A stretch of 64,000 bases of DNA from Aradus depressus (taxonomy: Eukaryota > Arthropoda > Insecta > Hemiptera > Aradidae), in the NCBI GenBank assembly GCA_963662175.1, contig OY759221.1, positions 30,874,045 through 30,938,044 of the forward strand, read 5' to 3'. The notes beneath the pieces are model-generated. The model did no database searches. It saw only the letters and a list, made by a program, of their open reading frames with translations, and was not told where the DNA came from. The first letter of the stretch is position 1. Each line of letters opens with the position of its first letter. Positions 11,217 through 21,600 of the stretch are shown here, piece after piece. A program made the translations under genes and the position numbers.

Positions 11217-12044
11217 AAAATAATAATAATAATAAACGTCTTTATTTATTTTTCTTTTTACAGATTTACATTAATAATAATAATAATAATGACAGACAAT
11301 ACTCATGGTCAAATTGACCGTCTGAGGGGTTATCTCTTCTATTTCTACTCGATAATACACATACATGTATATAAAAGTGACAAAATAAAAATAAAATAAT
11401 TCAAATACAAATGCAGTAATTTACAAAATTAACTTAAATGATCCTTCAAAAAAAACTAACAAAAAATAAAAATAAAAAACATCTCCCTGTTTATATATTA
11501 TAAATAATTAAATTCTGAATCTAGCTTAAATCTATAATTCCAGGCGGCTTTGCAATAGTTAACTTAATTTTTGTAATTTCGTCCATTTACATATTCAATA
11601 AACTGAACATAGCTTAACTCTGCTTTACTAAAATAAATAAAACGAAATTCTTTTAAGATGAAGACACATCTTCATCTTGCTTGTTATTACACATGGAGCA
11701 AAGTTTGATTTCCTTAGTGTAAGCATACTTATTTAAATAAAGAAGTTCACCTCGTACCTTCAGCACCCAGCTTATCGAATTCGCATCCATCTCTGAGAAA
11801 ATAACTTTGTTATCTGTAAATAACTGTTTATATAAAGTATGCTTGGTACTATTTATTGATTTTAATTTATATTCATTTTTTACTTTATTTACAATATCAT
11901 TCCCTTCTATTCTGCCATCCAAAAACTCAGTTATATTAACATTACAGTTGTTACAAATAGATTGCACTTCGTTGTACCAAAATACCTTTTTATCGATGAC
12001 ATTCCTCGTAACAATGTTTATATATCTATAAGATGAGAGATTAA
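11217..12044 (-). mobile_element. 5'-truncated LINE, copy 2, inserted in a SINE
   Basis: It belongs to the same family as the LINE at 8518-9791. A perfect 15-bp target duplication (AGTAGGCGATATGTA at 11202-11216 and 12045-12059) brackets it. On the minus strand it carries coding sequence, a 3' UTR and an (ATT)n tail near the left border, followed by about 50 further bases and a second (ATT)n run. It lacks the MITE found in copy 1 and so gives the empty-site sequence. Confidence 0.9.
11653..12044 (-). pseudogene. LINE C-terminal coding region with a 19-bp deletion
   Basis: The frame covers the same zinc-knuckle-like region as copy 1 plus about 90 more residues upstream. The first 15 or so residues of the longest open frame (up to 12090) are SINE-derived and not authentic. 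A deletion of about 19 bp after DEDV removes the H....C half of the motif and shifts the frame into a stop at 11653. Upstream sequence includes NKVKNEYKLKSIN and LYKQLFTDNKVIFSEMDANS. The copy is non-functional. Confidence 0.8.
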
Positions 12045-12277
12045 AGTAGGCGATATGTACCTCGTAGTTAAAAGTCCGGACATGAGTCACAATAACTAAT
12101 TCGAAAAGGGCTTAAATAGCAAATGTGCTTCAACATTAAAGTTTTCAGTGAAGGATAATGCCATGAAATAGTGAGAGTAGTTGTATATTTTAGGTTGCAG
12201 CACAGTTGCTACTGTGCGTGCCCCTTTGATTTCTTTAAATGACACTCTCATTAGCGGACATTAGATGAGTGTCAACT

Positions 12278-12925
12278 AGGGTGGTCGTAAAAAGTAAAAA
12301 GTTCGATTTTTCAAAGTCCCCATTCAAATTCTTGTGTAGTTTGACGAAAAAAATGTTTGTGAATTTTTTCAGATTTTTTTGAATGAAATAACCTGGCCCT
12401 GTGGGCGGTCAAAGTTTAACACGTGTTTTAAATGGGGTTTTTGAACATTTACATATTTTTAAGTGTAGGTCTTAGTATTTTTAATATAAAAATCTAAAAA
12501 TACATGGATTATGGGTTTTCGGGGTCGCTGAAAACGAATTTCATATAAAATTTTTTTTTTTGACAGTCACATTTACCAAAAAACTCGTACAAAAATTGAA
12601 GAAAATGATAGAAAATTTCGAATCGATGATTAATTTTAATGAATTATTAATTTTTTAATATGAAATTCGTTTTCAGCGACCCCGAAAACCCATAATCCAT
12701 GTATTTTTAGATTTTTATATTAAAAATACTAAGACCTACACTTAAAAATATGTAAATGTTCAAAAACCCCATTTAAAACACGTGTTAAACTTTGACCGCC
12801 CACAGGGCCAGGTTAATTCATTCAAAAAAATCTGAAAAAATTCACACAATTTTTTTCGTCAAACTACACAAGAATTTGGATGGGTACTTTGAAAAATCGA
12901 ACTTTTTACTTTTTACGACCACCCT
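12278..12925. mobile_element. Foldback DNA element with AGGGTGG ends, 648 bp
   Basis: Both arms are about 260 nt and nearly perfect inverted repeats, beginning AGGGTGGTCGTAAAAAGT and ending with its complement; the core is about 110 bp. The flanks AGTGTCAACT (12268-12277) and AGTGTCTACT (12926-12935) agree at 9 of 10 bases. Long arms with 9-10 bp duplications would suit a Mutator-like origin, but I see no transposase. The ends resemble those of the elements at 28686 and 51023. Confidence 0.8.
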
Positions 12926-12959
12926 AGTGTCTACTACTGAGAGCATTCACTGTTCACAG

Positions 12960-13446
12960 GCACAAAACTGGCTTTTTGGACATTAGTCTGGAATGATCGT
13001 GTTGAAGGAGTCTGGTGTGGTTTGACCTATGAGGTAGATGTGGACCCTTTTGTGGGTTGGTATGTTGTGTACTCCGTGTCCTGGAGTGGTGTGTAGAGAG
13101 GAGCGGCGAGTCCCCGCCCCCCTACCTTCCTAGGGAGCCGATCGATAGACTCCCCTGGTGGTGGAGGAGGCCCGGAGGGGAGATCTGGGTCACTGTCATC
13201 ACCCGCACAGAGTAAAGACCGAGGGTATCCTCCAGTCAGCGAGGGTTCTTACACCTCGGGACCAAAGGCACCAGTCTGCTCAAGGTTCAAATCTGGCTGC
13301 ATTCATTATCTGGGATGTTACAATATCGTGAGCACGCCAACCTTAATTTTACATTGGTAAGCTACATTTAGGATGCCTACAGTAGAGCTTCCAAGGATAT
13401 GAGCATTAAATGCTTAGGAACTAAGTCTATAAAGTACTCAAAATTT
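12960..13446 (+). mobile_element. Probable LINE 3'-UTR fragment, G+C-rich
   Basis: The segment is unusually G+C-rich for the window. Its end (GAGCATTAAATGCTTAGGAA followed by CTAAGTC and AAAGTAC) closely matches the end of the LINE relic at 54040-54085 (GAGCATTGGATGCTTAGG, CTAGATC, AAAGTAC). No coding segment is recognised. Confidence 0.45.
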
Positions 13447-13700
13447 GCTTGCATAAAAAATAAAAGCACTTCTATTCAATTGACAACGTTTTGATATATT
13501 TGATAGCATTATCAGGACCAAGCATTAGGGGGAGTCAAATTGGCGATAAAAGAAGTTGCCAAAGTGCATAAAATAAGCAGGAAATTTCTTACAACAACGT
13601 CCATTCATTTATATACACTATCTTTACATACATGAAAGGAAAACGTCATCTACATACTCACTGATATATTTCTGAGGCACTTCCGCGCGGCTTATAACTA
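13447..13700 (-). mobile_element. Solo arm of a Penelope-like element
   Basis: It contains AATTGACAACGTTTTGATATATTTG followed by a CATTATCAGGACC block, the degenerate form of the hammerhead-like motif seen twice in each inverted element of this window. No inverted partner is found, so it is probably a fragment. Confidence 0.4.
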
Positions 13701-13910
13701 TTATTAAATATAATTTATATTTATCGGAAAACTGTTGTAACTTGTTTTTTTATAGACTTGTTCATAATTACAGTGGAATTTACATTCTTGGTGAAGGAAA
13801 CAGAAAGATGAAATGTAACGATGGTACTTCAGGTGACTTAATAAAAATTAAGTAATATATCTGACATAGAAATAAAAGATGTTGTCTTCCCACTGTTTTA
13901 TTTTAGACCA

Positions 13911-13950
13911 GAACCGGTTTTCGACGCAACAGCATCATCATCAGTGGTTC
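13911..13950 (-). ncRNA. Minimal hammerhead ribozyme-like motif
   Basis: On the minus strand GAACC pairs with GGTTC as an outer stem. Between them lie CTGATGA, an extra T, a hairpin GATGC/GCGTC with loop TGTT, and GAAAA. The core order CUGANGA-stem II-GAAA is that of a hammerhead, but helix III is absent, as in the minimal Penelope-associated variants proposed to act as dimers. Confidence 0.55.
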
Positions 13951-14166
13951 ATCTATCATAGAATAACAAAATATACAAATAATAAAAAGTATAAATAACT
14001 CTTAAAGCATCAGGGTATAGAGTAAGAAGATACAAATTATAAAATTAACTTACCCCACCCACACAGCACAGCGGTTAGAAGACAACTGGCATAGCTCTAA
14101 GGGGCATAGCTTTAAGAGTTATTTATTCTTTTTATTATTTGTATATTTTGTTATTCTATGATAGAT

Positions 14167-14206
14167 GAACCACTGATGATGACGCTGTTGCTTCCAAAAC
14201 CGGTTC
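14167..14206 (+). ncRNA. Degenerate hammerhead-like motif, right arm of element A
   Basis: This is the inverted partner of the motif at 13911-13950. The outer GAACC/GGTTC stem and CTGATGA remain, but the stem II and GAAA bases have mutated (GCTTCCAAAACC), so cleavage is not expected. Confidence 0.4.
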
Positions 14207-14299
14207 TGTTTTAAAATAAAACAGTGGGAAGACAACATCTTTTATTTCTATGAGAAATCTCGTCCCACAACATCTTACTATCACATATAATATATCTGA

Positions 14300-15233
14300 A
14301 TTTTTATTTTCACCGTTATAAAGTTTATTCCAAGGGCGTCATTGAATTTATTGATAGAAATTTTTATCTACGTATACAAATTCTTTCAAACAGATTACAT
14401 GTTATTACTTATATATTACATAATTATTTCATATGGGGTTACTTCTTCTTGATGATATTGTACTTAGTGCCCCTGTTCAAATAAAATAACAAACTAACTA
14501 GCTGTGTTACCCGGTGTTCCCGGAAAAATCACTATCTCTCATATCATGTTGAGGATTTTACCAACATTTCCGATACTGCAATAAATAACGGAAAACATGA
14601 AATTCCAGTGAAAAATTAACATCGAATTTCTAACCGATTACAAAATTTGTATAACTGGAGAAGTAAATGTTCGTTCAAATTGTATTCCCACCTTTTGGAG
14701 TTAATAGAAAAGTTGGGTCGACACAGGCTGCAACCTTCTTTTTTTTGTTCCTATTCGAGGAACTGGTCTTTTCTTCGAGATGATTGTTCGAGCCTTTTGT
14801 CAGAACAGCTGCTGATAAAATTTCCTCTGGTGAAATTGATTCCCCATGGAAAGGGAATGACGACTGATCATTTTATCATTAGTTCCAAGTGTGATTATGA
14901 AATTTCAATGCATATTTGAATGAATTTGGGTTATATCCCAACTAGAAATATTTGTCTGAACATTATGAGGACTAGGTCGGTCATGCCCGATGAGGAAGGC
15001 GTGTAACGCAGATGAGTACTAAGGAACTAATCAGGAATGCCTGTTGTGGAACTGATGAAGTTTTCCTGACCAGGAATGCCTCAACTGGAACTGATAAGGA
15101 TAACAGTAATATGGTTCTTTCCACTTGTTATAAAACTAACATTAACAAAATTTTCCTCAGCGCATCACTTTTGAAATGTAAAGCAACACTTCAAAAAAAT
15201 TAAGAGATTAATCATCTTAACTACGAAAAACAA
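14300..15233. other. Mixed repeat fragments, no gene recognised
   Basis: Bases 14496-14560 contain AACTAGCTGTGTTACCCGGTG, a fragment of the RTE-like repeat found complete at 38509. Bases 14588-14668 are the end of a family H copy (AACATGAAATTCCAGTG, TTTCTAACCGATTAC). The frames at 14647-14919 and 15012-15203 show no recognisable domain. Confidence 0.4.
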
Positions 15234-15721
15234 GTGTATATGTTACGGGTAAAGTTAGATTAACGGTTAAACCTAGGATTACCCGGGTAAACCTAGTAGT
15301 ACCCGCTGCCGCTTGGTTAAAGTTGGGTATACTAATAATGACAAGGCCATTAGTGGACGTATGTTCCACTATAAAGATTAGTTAGTTATTAATTAGCTCG
15401 ACCACACCTCAATTTCCATTGTTGTAAGCTGTCTAACAGCGATAATCATTCATCTGGGTACATAAATTCCTAGAACAAACATAAATCGAAATATTACAAA
15501 ATTTGGGGGCGTATTTGCCGGCGTTCCGCCGGCGGGACGATATATCTGCCCCCCCGTCGTTCCTATATTTGAAGTAGTACAGGTTCTAGCTTTAACCTTA
15601 TACTTTACGCGGGTAAAGCCCGAAATGTGAACTATTTCAATTATATTTCGGACTTTAACCAAGCGGCAGCGGGTACTACTAGGTTTAACCGTTAATCTAA
15701 CTTTACCCGTAGCATATACAC
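15234..15721. mobile_element. MITE with about 70-bp terminal inverted repeats, 488 bp
   Basis: The ends GTGTATATGTTACGGGTAAA and the complement of TTTACCCGTAGCATATACAC match with one difference. The inverted repeat continues through AACGGTTAAACCTAG and GTAGTACCCGCTGCCGCTTG. The left arm has an extra 20-bp near-duplicate of the CCTAG segment. I could not define a target duplication, and the minus-strand frame over the right part is not protein-like. Confidence 0.65.
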
Positions 15722-15960
15722 TATAGTGACGATTTCTGTTCATCTCTTCTTTCCCCTTCTCTGCAGTTTCCTGTTTTACATTTTGAGATGTCCCGGCGTA
15801 TGTACGAAGCGTATAAGGATACTGCTACACATGCAATTTCATGAAAATTGTATCCATCATTAAAAAATAAGAGATAAAAGAGATGCCGTATACAGTTTAT
15901 GTCGATACATTCATTCTATCGGGAGTTATCATGTTCACAGACACAGAGACAGACGTCTTC

Positions 15961-16477
15961 CTCAGCTATTCGAAGTATAGGGGAAGTTATGGCATCGGTC
16001 AAAAATTCGATGTGGAATTTTGAACCTAATTTTATGTTTTCCGACCTCCAGATTCCAAATATGAAAAACAAAATGTCTGTCTGTCTGTGAACACGCTAAC
16101 TCCCGATAGAATGGATGTATCAACTCGAAATTTTATATGTGAATCTAACACCTTCTAACGACGAAAACTATGTTTTTTCAGCCAAATCGACCAAAGGGAA
16201 AGGGGGGAAAGAGAGAGGCTCATAACCTGTTTAAATTCAGCGATATTGGGTGGAAGGGAAGGGATGATTCAGGGGAGGGAGCTCAATTCAAAAACCCTAA
16301 TAACTACCAATATAATGATGTTATCGACACAAAATTTTGTATGAATAAGGAACCCCTATGTAAGTCAACTGTTGAATGTTGAGGCAAACGGTCGACTAGT
16401 TTTGGATTGGAGGCGAAAAATTAATTATTTCGTTCTGGGGTAATAAAATGCCGGTGATTTACCGACTTTTTTTTTTT
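15961..16477 (-). repeat. Family H copy, nearly complete, reverse
   Basis: It starts CTCAGCTATTCGAAGTATAG and continues through TTCCGACCTCCAGATTCC, CTGTCTGTCTGTGAACACGC, AACCCTAATAACTACC and GTAAGTCAACTGTTG, ending at CCGGTGATTTACCGAC plus a T-run. A small + fragment of H precedes it (15897-15956). The short frames inside are by-products. Confidence 0.8.
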
Positions 16478-16489
16478 ATTTTTAGAATG

Positions 16490-17060
16490 AGAGGGTCGAA
16501 AAACATTAAATTCCTATGAAAACTGAAAATCGAATTTCTGATCGATGACATAACTTCCCTTATACTTCATCTGTTTAAATCAGCCAATAGCGAGGAGGTT
16601 GAATATGTTTGCTTTGCTGGGAGCGTTGTATTTTCCCTTTTCAGTTCATTCATTTGTCTCAATTAGACGCGCCCGTATCATTAATGATCGTTTGCGTGGA
16701 CACAGGACATTATACGGATCCGTATGAGCCAATTTTAGGGGAGCGAATTGCATTATAAAATGAGCATGGTTTTCCACACTTTCATTTTTTCATTTCCCCG
16801 GGGAGTTATGTAATCGGTCGAAACTGAGTTTTTACAGGAATTTCATGTTTTCCGACCCCCATGATTTCAAAAATGAAAAAAAAAATATCGGTGATTCACA
16901 ATGTATTTCCCCAACACGAATTAACTAAGATTTTGCTCTCCCTCCTGAATTAATTAACCTGTTGTGCTAAAAATCTATAGTTGACTTACATCTGAATCCT
17001 CATACTAAATTTTGTGTCGATATATTAATTACATCGGGAGTTATTAAGATTTTTTTTTTT
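16490..17060. repeat. Rearranged family H fragments
   Basis: The + end block lies at about 16490-16575 (GAATTTCTGATCGATGAC), a reverse block at 16796-16880 (AGTTATGTAATCGGTCG, TTTTCCGACCCCC), and a + head at 16886-17060 (ATCGGTGATTCAC, ATTTCCCCAACACGAATTAA). The order suggests a partly inverted or nested set of copies. Confidence 0.6.
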
Positions 17061-17185
17061 TTTTTATATTTTGTGTAAGGAGAGTTTCTTTTAAAAATCA
17101 ATAATTTTTCTATTTTTTTCTTATAAGTCTCTTCACCCAATTTAATGATATTTCATTATTTATTTTTTCATCATAAATTTTCATC

Positions 17186-17220
17186 AAACAGTTTCGGGCC
17201 TTACCCATTATCAATGACTT
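17186..17220 (-). ncRNA. Hammerhead-like motif, left arm of element B
   Basis: On the minus strand TTGATAAT precedes GGGTAAGGCCC, which folds as a short hairpin, followed by GAAACTG. The first core base and one GA are altered compared with CTGAWGA. The right-arm counterpart at 17877-17910 has GGGC/GCCC paired but AAAAC in place of GAAAC. Confidence 0.4.
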
Positions 17221-17443
17221 CCCATTTATTCATCATGAAAGCTCATTCTTATGTAATTTTTGGCTTCCATAAAAATTGTTTTCAAGTATAATTACGTACA
17301 TTATTAATATGAGAATTTATTCGTGTAACTTTTTCTTTTTTATGTGCTTTATGGGTTCCTCCATCAGTCGAAGATGGAGGAACCCATAAAGCACATAAAA
17401 AAAAAGTTACATGAATAAATTCTCATATTAATAATGTACGTAA

Positions 17444-17719
17444 TTATACTTTTTTTTTTTTTCCGCAGGGCGATGGAAATACTTTTAACGAAGGGATGCG
17501 CTTGCATCCCAACAGTGTGGTGATTCCACTAAAACCATCCCCCTGTTTTTGGGTGCTTTCATTCCTGGTGTGGGACCATAACACCCTCCTCGTCCTCGGT
17601 GAGGAACCATAGTCGTAGTTTCCTGGAGTGCGCTGACACTCGGGAAGTTCATGCCGGGTTAGGTACCGCCTGGTGTTATTGACATCGGCGGTCCGCCAAG
17701 GCTCGAGGTTAGGAGGCAT
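17444..17719 (-). CDS. 91-codon open frame inside the retro-insertion, unknown
   Basis: The frame starts ATG-CCT-CCT and covers most of the insert; its last residues (GKKKKV) come from the poly(A) tail. It contains NNTRRYLTRHELPECQ and is rich in Arg, Thr and Ser, with no domain I recognise. It is intact over the insert, which is unusual in this window, but the G+C-rich composition makes chance openness more likely. Treat it as a possible ORF1 remnant of a retrotransposon; confidence that it is translated is low. Confidence 0.2.
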   Translation of the reverse strand: MPPNLEPWRTADVNNTRRYLTRHELPECQRTPGNYDYGSSPRTRRVLWSHTRNESTQKQGDGFSGITTLLGCKRIPSLKVFPSPCGKKKKV

Positions 17720-17811
17720 TTTTCCGCCTCCTCCACACCGCTACAAATTTGGTGAATGCCGGGTAGCTAGCCTCGGCCACCAGCTGCTGCAGGGTCAGTC
17801 CCATGTACGAT
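17449..17811 (-). mobile_element. G+C-rich retro-insertion with poly(A) tail and target duplication
   Basis: On the minus strand it begins CTGGATCGTACATGGGACTG and ends in a poly(A) tail (the T-run at 17449-17462). The flanks GTACGTAATTATACTT and GTATGTAATTATACTT (about 17435-17450 and 17812-17827) form a 16-bp target duplication with one mismatch. The sequence is G+C-rich, unlike its neighbours. It may be a SINE or a truncated LINE 5' region; I do not recognise the family. Confidence 0.7.
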
Positions 17812-18015
17812 CCAGTATGTAATTATACTTGAAAAATTTTTTTTTGGAAGTCAAAAATTACATTGTCATTGTCATAGTCATTGATAATGGGCAAGGCCCA
17901 AAACTGTTTGATGTAAATTTATGATGAAAAAATAAATAATGAAATATCATTAAATTGGGAGAACAGACCTATAAGAAAAAAATAGAAAAATTATAATTTA
18001 TAATAATTATTGATT

Positions 18016-18767
18016 ACGATTTTTGTCCTGTGGCTGATTCCCCTGAAAATTAATCAATGTCGTCCTTGCAGGGTTTTAAATTTAAATATAAGAATATATA
18101 TCAATAAATTCATTACATTGGCACTTATTAGATTTCTTTCGTATTTTATTATTTTCTCCGTGTATATTTTCATATTCTTAACTGCATGTAAATCGGAGCC
18201 ATAATGAGGTCTCATTTCTGAATTTGAGGACTGGAATGTCAGTCCTTCGGGTTAGTTGCCCGGGACGCTAACAACCAGCCCCTATCCCTCCGAGACCCCT
18301 GGTATTATAGCTCTACCCTGGGGGATAGACTGCCTGTTTTGTCTCAGTCAAGTGCCCCCCCCCCCCCCCCCTCCCCGCACTCTCTCTCTCTCTCTCCTCG
18401 TCTGTCTCCCTTACTCTACCCTAAGGACCGACCTTTTCGTTTTTCTGTCCTTTGCCTACCCCAACCTATAGTCCTCCCCTCGTTCCTTCTAACCGTTCAT
18501 AACTTATAAATACGTATGCATAATGGTGGGACTGGCATCTAGATTCACATTTGAACTACTACTAGTTTCACCTGGCCTCAGTTCCTCAGAATTAAATAAG
18601 TGAGACACTGTAAATAATTTTTGCCGTATATATTTGTAAAGATAATAATTAGCTGTTTCAGTAAGGCAACATACGAAACCTTGTTATTTGATTCTACATA
18701 TCGGTTGAGATAACGATAAGTAACGTTATTCTCGAGTAGTTTTTCATTCTTCGAAGGATATAAAAAT
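18016..18767. other. Unassigned stretch with C-run and CT microsatellite
   Basis: Bases 18356-18372 are a C-run and 18379-18396 a (CT)n repeat, inside a pyrimidine-rich, G+C-higher segment (18240-18500) that could be an old retroelement UTR. No convincing coding sequence; the 71-codon frame at 18256 follows the low-complexity tract. Confidence 0.4.
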
Positions 18768-19205
18768 GAAATTTTTTGACTTGAAAACGTCTATTCGCTT
18801 GTTAAGCACAGTGATAGCCGGTCAAACATTCTTGTGCTACAAAATACTGTCAGATTTCAATCGCTAATAACTACGAGACTAATAATGCGATAACAACGGT
18901 TGAGGTCACAATGGATAGAGCATGTCTGTACGTGTTCGTTGTGCAGTGTTTGTTTTGCCTGTGACGTTATCGGGTTAGTGTGGGCGCCGGCGGATGATTC
19001 TTGCGAATTAGTGTTGTGTAAAATTAGAAATTAGTGTAGCGTGATAAAGCGTTTAGGTAGGACGTTAATTCGGGTGTCATTGTAAAGAGCTTGAGGAGCA
19101 CTACTAGGACTCAAAGTGAAACAATAAAAATATTCGCCGAAATATGTGTCAAAATCGGTATTTAATTGAAAATTGCAAAAAAATTAAAGATGTCCATATG
19201 AATCG
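18768..19205 (+). repeat. Family E, copy 1 (5' region only)
   Basis: It begins GACTTGAAAACGTCTATTCG and is nearly identical over about 430 bp to copies at 35891 and 41354 (shared blocks GATAGAGCATGTCTG, GTTTGTTTTGCCTGTGACG, GGGCGCCGGCGGATGATT, AATATTCGCCGAAATAT). It diverges at about 19205, just where the other two enter their short open frame. Nature unknown. Confidence 0.75.
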
Positions 19206-19673
19206 AAGATGACACCTGTTGATTTTCAACCAAATATTGAGTTATATTAAGCCGATTTGATATTAACCGTACTAACAAGAAATTTTAAGGAATAGCTGGT
19301 CTTGCGAGATTTTGTTTGTGTCGTTTCGTGTTGTTTAGTCTAGTTTCGTATGGTGTGTCGTATAATGTTCTCCGTATTAGGTTTTCTTAATACATTTACT
19401 ACGTTTTGTCTGTGGTTGAATGTCGGATATTTTCGTTATGCTCTATACACTGTCAGGGAAAACCAAGAATTTTAAAAACTAAAAAATATCAAGGGAGAAT
19501 CAGGGAATATTTAATAAAAAAAAAAAAAAATTTAACCGACTTTGTTTTCGGACCAAATAAATTAAGAACCAGCCTAATTTTTTTTGTATCCCGAAAACAT
19601 GATGCCCTCAAAGGATGTATTGTTGAGGCGGATCTTTATTAAAAACTCTGTTTTCTACGTGTGGGGATTTTTT

Positions 19674-20547
19674 GCTGTCTTAATGATTTGGCGACTTACG
19701 CTGACGACACAGCAATCCTTTCCACCAATCCTGATCCTGCTTGTAGCCTCACTCATCCTTCAGGAGCACCTCACTGAAATAGAGAGGTGGTGCAACCTCT
19801 GGAGAATTAAATTAAATGAGCAGAAATGTGTTCAAGTCACATTTACCCTACGCTGTAAATCCTGTCCTCCCGTCATCATTAACAACATCCTGATTCCCTC
19901 TTCAAACCATGTTCGCTATCTCGAGTTTTACCTAGATAGTAGACTTACGTGGAACCCACATACACGGCTTAAACGAGAAGAACTGAATCGAAGATACGGA
20001 CTGTTATGTCGAATACTTGGACCAAAATCGAAACTGACGACTAACAATAAACTTACGATTTATTTTTACGATAAAGACCATTATACGTCCAATTTGGACT
20101 TACGGACTCGAACTTTGGGGTACAGCTAAACAATCCAACATCAATCGTATCCAAGCATTCCCAGTCCAAACTCGGACGAATTGTCAACGCACCTTTCTAT
20201 GTCACCAATAAAGTCCTACACAGAGATCTCAGTATTCCCACTGTCAATGAATTAATCAAATCCCGATTCCTGTAATTCCACAAAAACCTTTCTTCCCATT
20301 CAAATCCTCTCGCACAAGACCTTTCCTCTCGTACCCATCCTGACAATCCTCCCCGCCGCTTGAACAGGAGGTGGCCTCGCGATCTTCTCTCGGATGATAG
20401 TGAATAATGACAATTAACTTTCGAGGGAGTGTCAGCGCTGGCTGGCTTCTCCCATCAAGTGACGTTGTTATAATTTTCTTTTTGACCACATATTTGCTTA
20501 TTATGTATATATTGTATACAGATTGCAAATAGAATAAAAAAAAAAAG
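19674..20547 (+). pseudogene. Jockey-clade LINE reverse transcriptase relic with poly(A) end
   Basis: In one frame at about 19683-19740 lies YADDTAILS, the catalytic YADD block of the reverse transcriptase. A frameshift leads into the frame that holds LQEHLTEIERWCNLWRIKLN, and after another shift come RPIWTYGLELWGTAKQ and then VNAPFYVTNKVLHRDLSIP, followed by LNRRWPRDLL. This order (YADD, W..W.I..N..K, RP...YG...WG, then R.I..AP.Y..N..LH.DL.IP) is typical of Jockey-type LINEs. The A-run at 20536-20546 marks the 3' end. The copy is 5'-truncated with at least three frameshifts and is not functional. Confidence 0.85.
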
Positions 20548-20689
20548 ATTCGACAACACTGCGTAAGTTATCGGTCTCGCTCCACTCTCGTTTCCTATTT
20601 TCCAGTCACAGATAGATAAGGAAAGATGTTTTTAATAGTCTGTCCTTCAGGCCAATAGGAGAGCTGTTGTTGGAATTAGGGGGTTGGAA

Positions 20690-20790
20690 AACATGAAATT
20701 CTGTTGAAAACTAAACATCTCATTTCTGAGCGATTACATAATTTCGGACATCTGGGGAATGAATAATGTAACCGGTAGATATCAGGGTAT
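20690..20790 (+). repeat. Family H 3' fragment
   Basis: Contains GGGTTGGAAAACATGAAATTC, TTGAAAACTAAACATC and GAGCGATTACATAATTTC, matching the last fifth of family H. Confidence 0.65.
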
Positions 20791-20924
20791 ATAGAAGCCA
20801 TGTTTTGCTTGACATCCTGATTTCTGTGGAATGTTGTACTGAGTATTACTTGGCTAATATTAATTTTAACTTATTGTAGGAATATTGAGGGTCAGTCAAA
20901 GATAGAAGAAAACACTATTCAAAT

Positions 20925-20962
20925 GCCAACGTTTCGATATATTTTATATCATCATCAGGGCC
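20925..20962 (-). ncRNA. Minimal hammerhead-like motif, left arm of element C
   Basis: On the minus strand: GGCC, CTGATGA, T, then a perfect hairpin GATATA/TATATC with loop AAA, then GAAACGTT and GGC. Stem II pairs fully. Helix III is absent. Confidence 0.55.
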
Positions 20963-21468
20963 TACAAACATGGGGGGGGAAATCAAGATTAGAATCGAAA
21001 ATAAACAAAAATTTTTTTTTGTTGATAAACATTACTTACTAAACGTTAAAAATACATTATAACAAGTTAAAAATTGAAAAAACTACTACTATTGAAAATT
21101 ACTAAACATAAACATTAATAATGTAAATAGACAAATAGGTGGAACATAATAAAGAGTAAACATTAAAATGACTTACTATGAATAAGCAGGGTTGCAATGT
21201 AAGACTCCATCCAGTGTACATGTCTTCTCCCCAACCCTGCTTATTCATAGTAAGTCATTTTAATGTTTACTCTTTATTATGTTCCATCTATTTGTCTATT
21301 TCCATTATTAATGTTTATGTTTAGTAATTTTCAATAGTAGTAGTTTTTTCAATTTTTAACTTGTTATAATGTATTTTTAACGTTTAGTAGTAATGTTTAT
21401 CAACATAAAAAAATAAATTTTTGTTTATTTGTGATTCTAATCTTGATTTCCCCCCCCCCATGTTTGTA

Positions 21469-21506
21469 GGCCCTGATGATGATGTAAAATATATCGAAAC
21501 GTTGGC
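21469..21506 (+). ncRNA. Minimal hammerhead-like motif, right arm of element C
   Basis: GGCC, CTGATGA, T, hairpin GATGTA/TATATC with loop AAA, GAAACGTT, GGC. Compared with the left arm one A-T pair has become a G-T pair, so the stem is kept. Confidence 0.55.
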
Positions 21507-21600
21507 GTTTGAATAGTGTTTTCTTCCATCTTTGACTGACCCTCAATATTCCTACAATTAGAATCTACAGTCGCTAATCAACATCTACATTAATTTTAAC

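Larger units (their letters stand above)
10924..12103 (+). mobile_element. tRNA-derived SINE, copy 3, interrupted by a LINE
   Basis: The 5' part (10924-11216) runs from the A box (GAGGTAGCTCAGGGG) to TAGTAGGCGATATGTA. The 3' end (12045-12103) resumes with the same AGTAGGCGATATGTA and then CCTCGTAGTTAAAAG and the CATGAGTCACAATAACTAA tail. The interruption is LINE copy 2, so this SINE is older than that LINE insertion. Confidence 0.9.
13865..14287. mobile_element. Penelope-like inverted element A with 12-bp target duplication
   Basis: The left arm (from 13865, CATAGAAATAAAAGATGTTG) and right arm (to 14252) are inverted repeats of about 150 nt. A 35-nt one-sided tail (14253-14287) follows the right arm. 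TAATATATCTGA flanks the unit at 13853-13864 and 14288-14299. Each arm has a hammerhead-like motif. Inverted terminal repeats with a short extra tail and hammerhead motifs are features of Penelope-like elements; no reverse transcriptase is present here. Confidence 0.65.
17090..18013. mobile_element. Penelope-like inverted element B, about 275-nt arms, interrupted
   Basis: The left arm runs to about 17365 and turns in a tight hairpin (GGTTCCTCCATC / GATGGAGGAACC). The right arm resumes the inverted copy, is split at 17449-17811 by a retro-insertion, and finishes near 18013. Each arm has the stem-plus-GAAAC motif. The uninterrupted arms could form a very long hairpin. Confidence 0.6.
20871..21588. 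mobile_element. Penelope-like inverted element C, 718 bp, 12-bp target duplication
   Basis: Arms of about 310-320 nt are inverted repeats from ATTGTAGGAATATTGAGG to CCTCAATATTCCTACAAT. A 30-nt tail (21559-21588) follows the right arm only. ATTAATTTTAAC flanks the unit at 20859-20870 and 21589-21600. Both arms carry a hammerhead-like motif. Its build (arm, spacer, inverted arm, tail) matches elements A, D and F. Confidence 0.7.
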
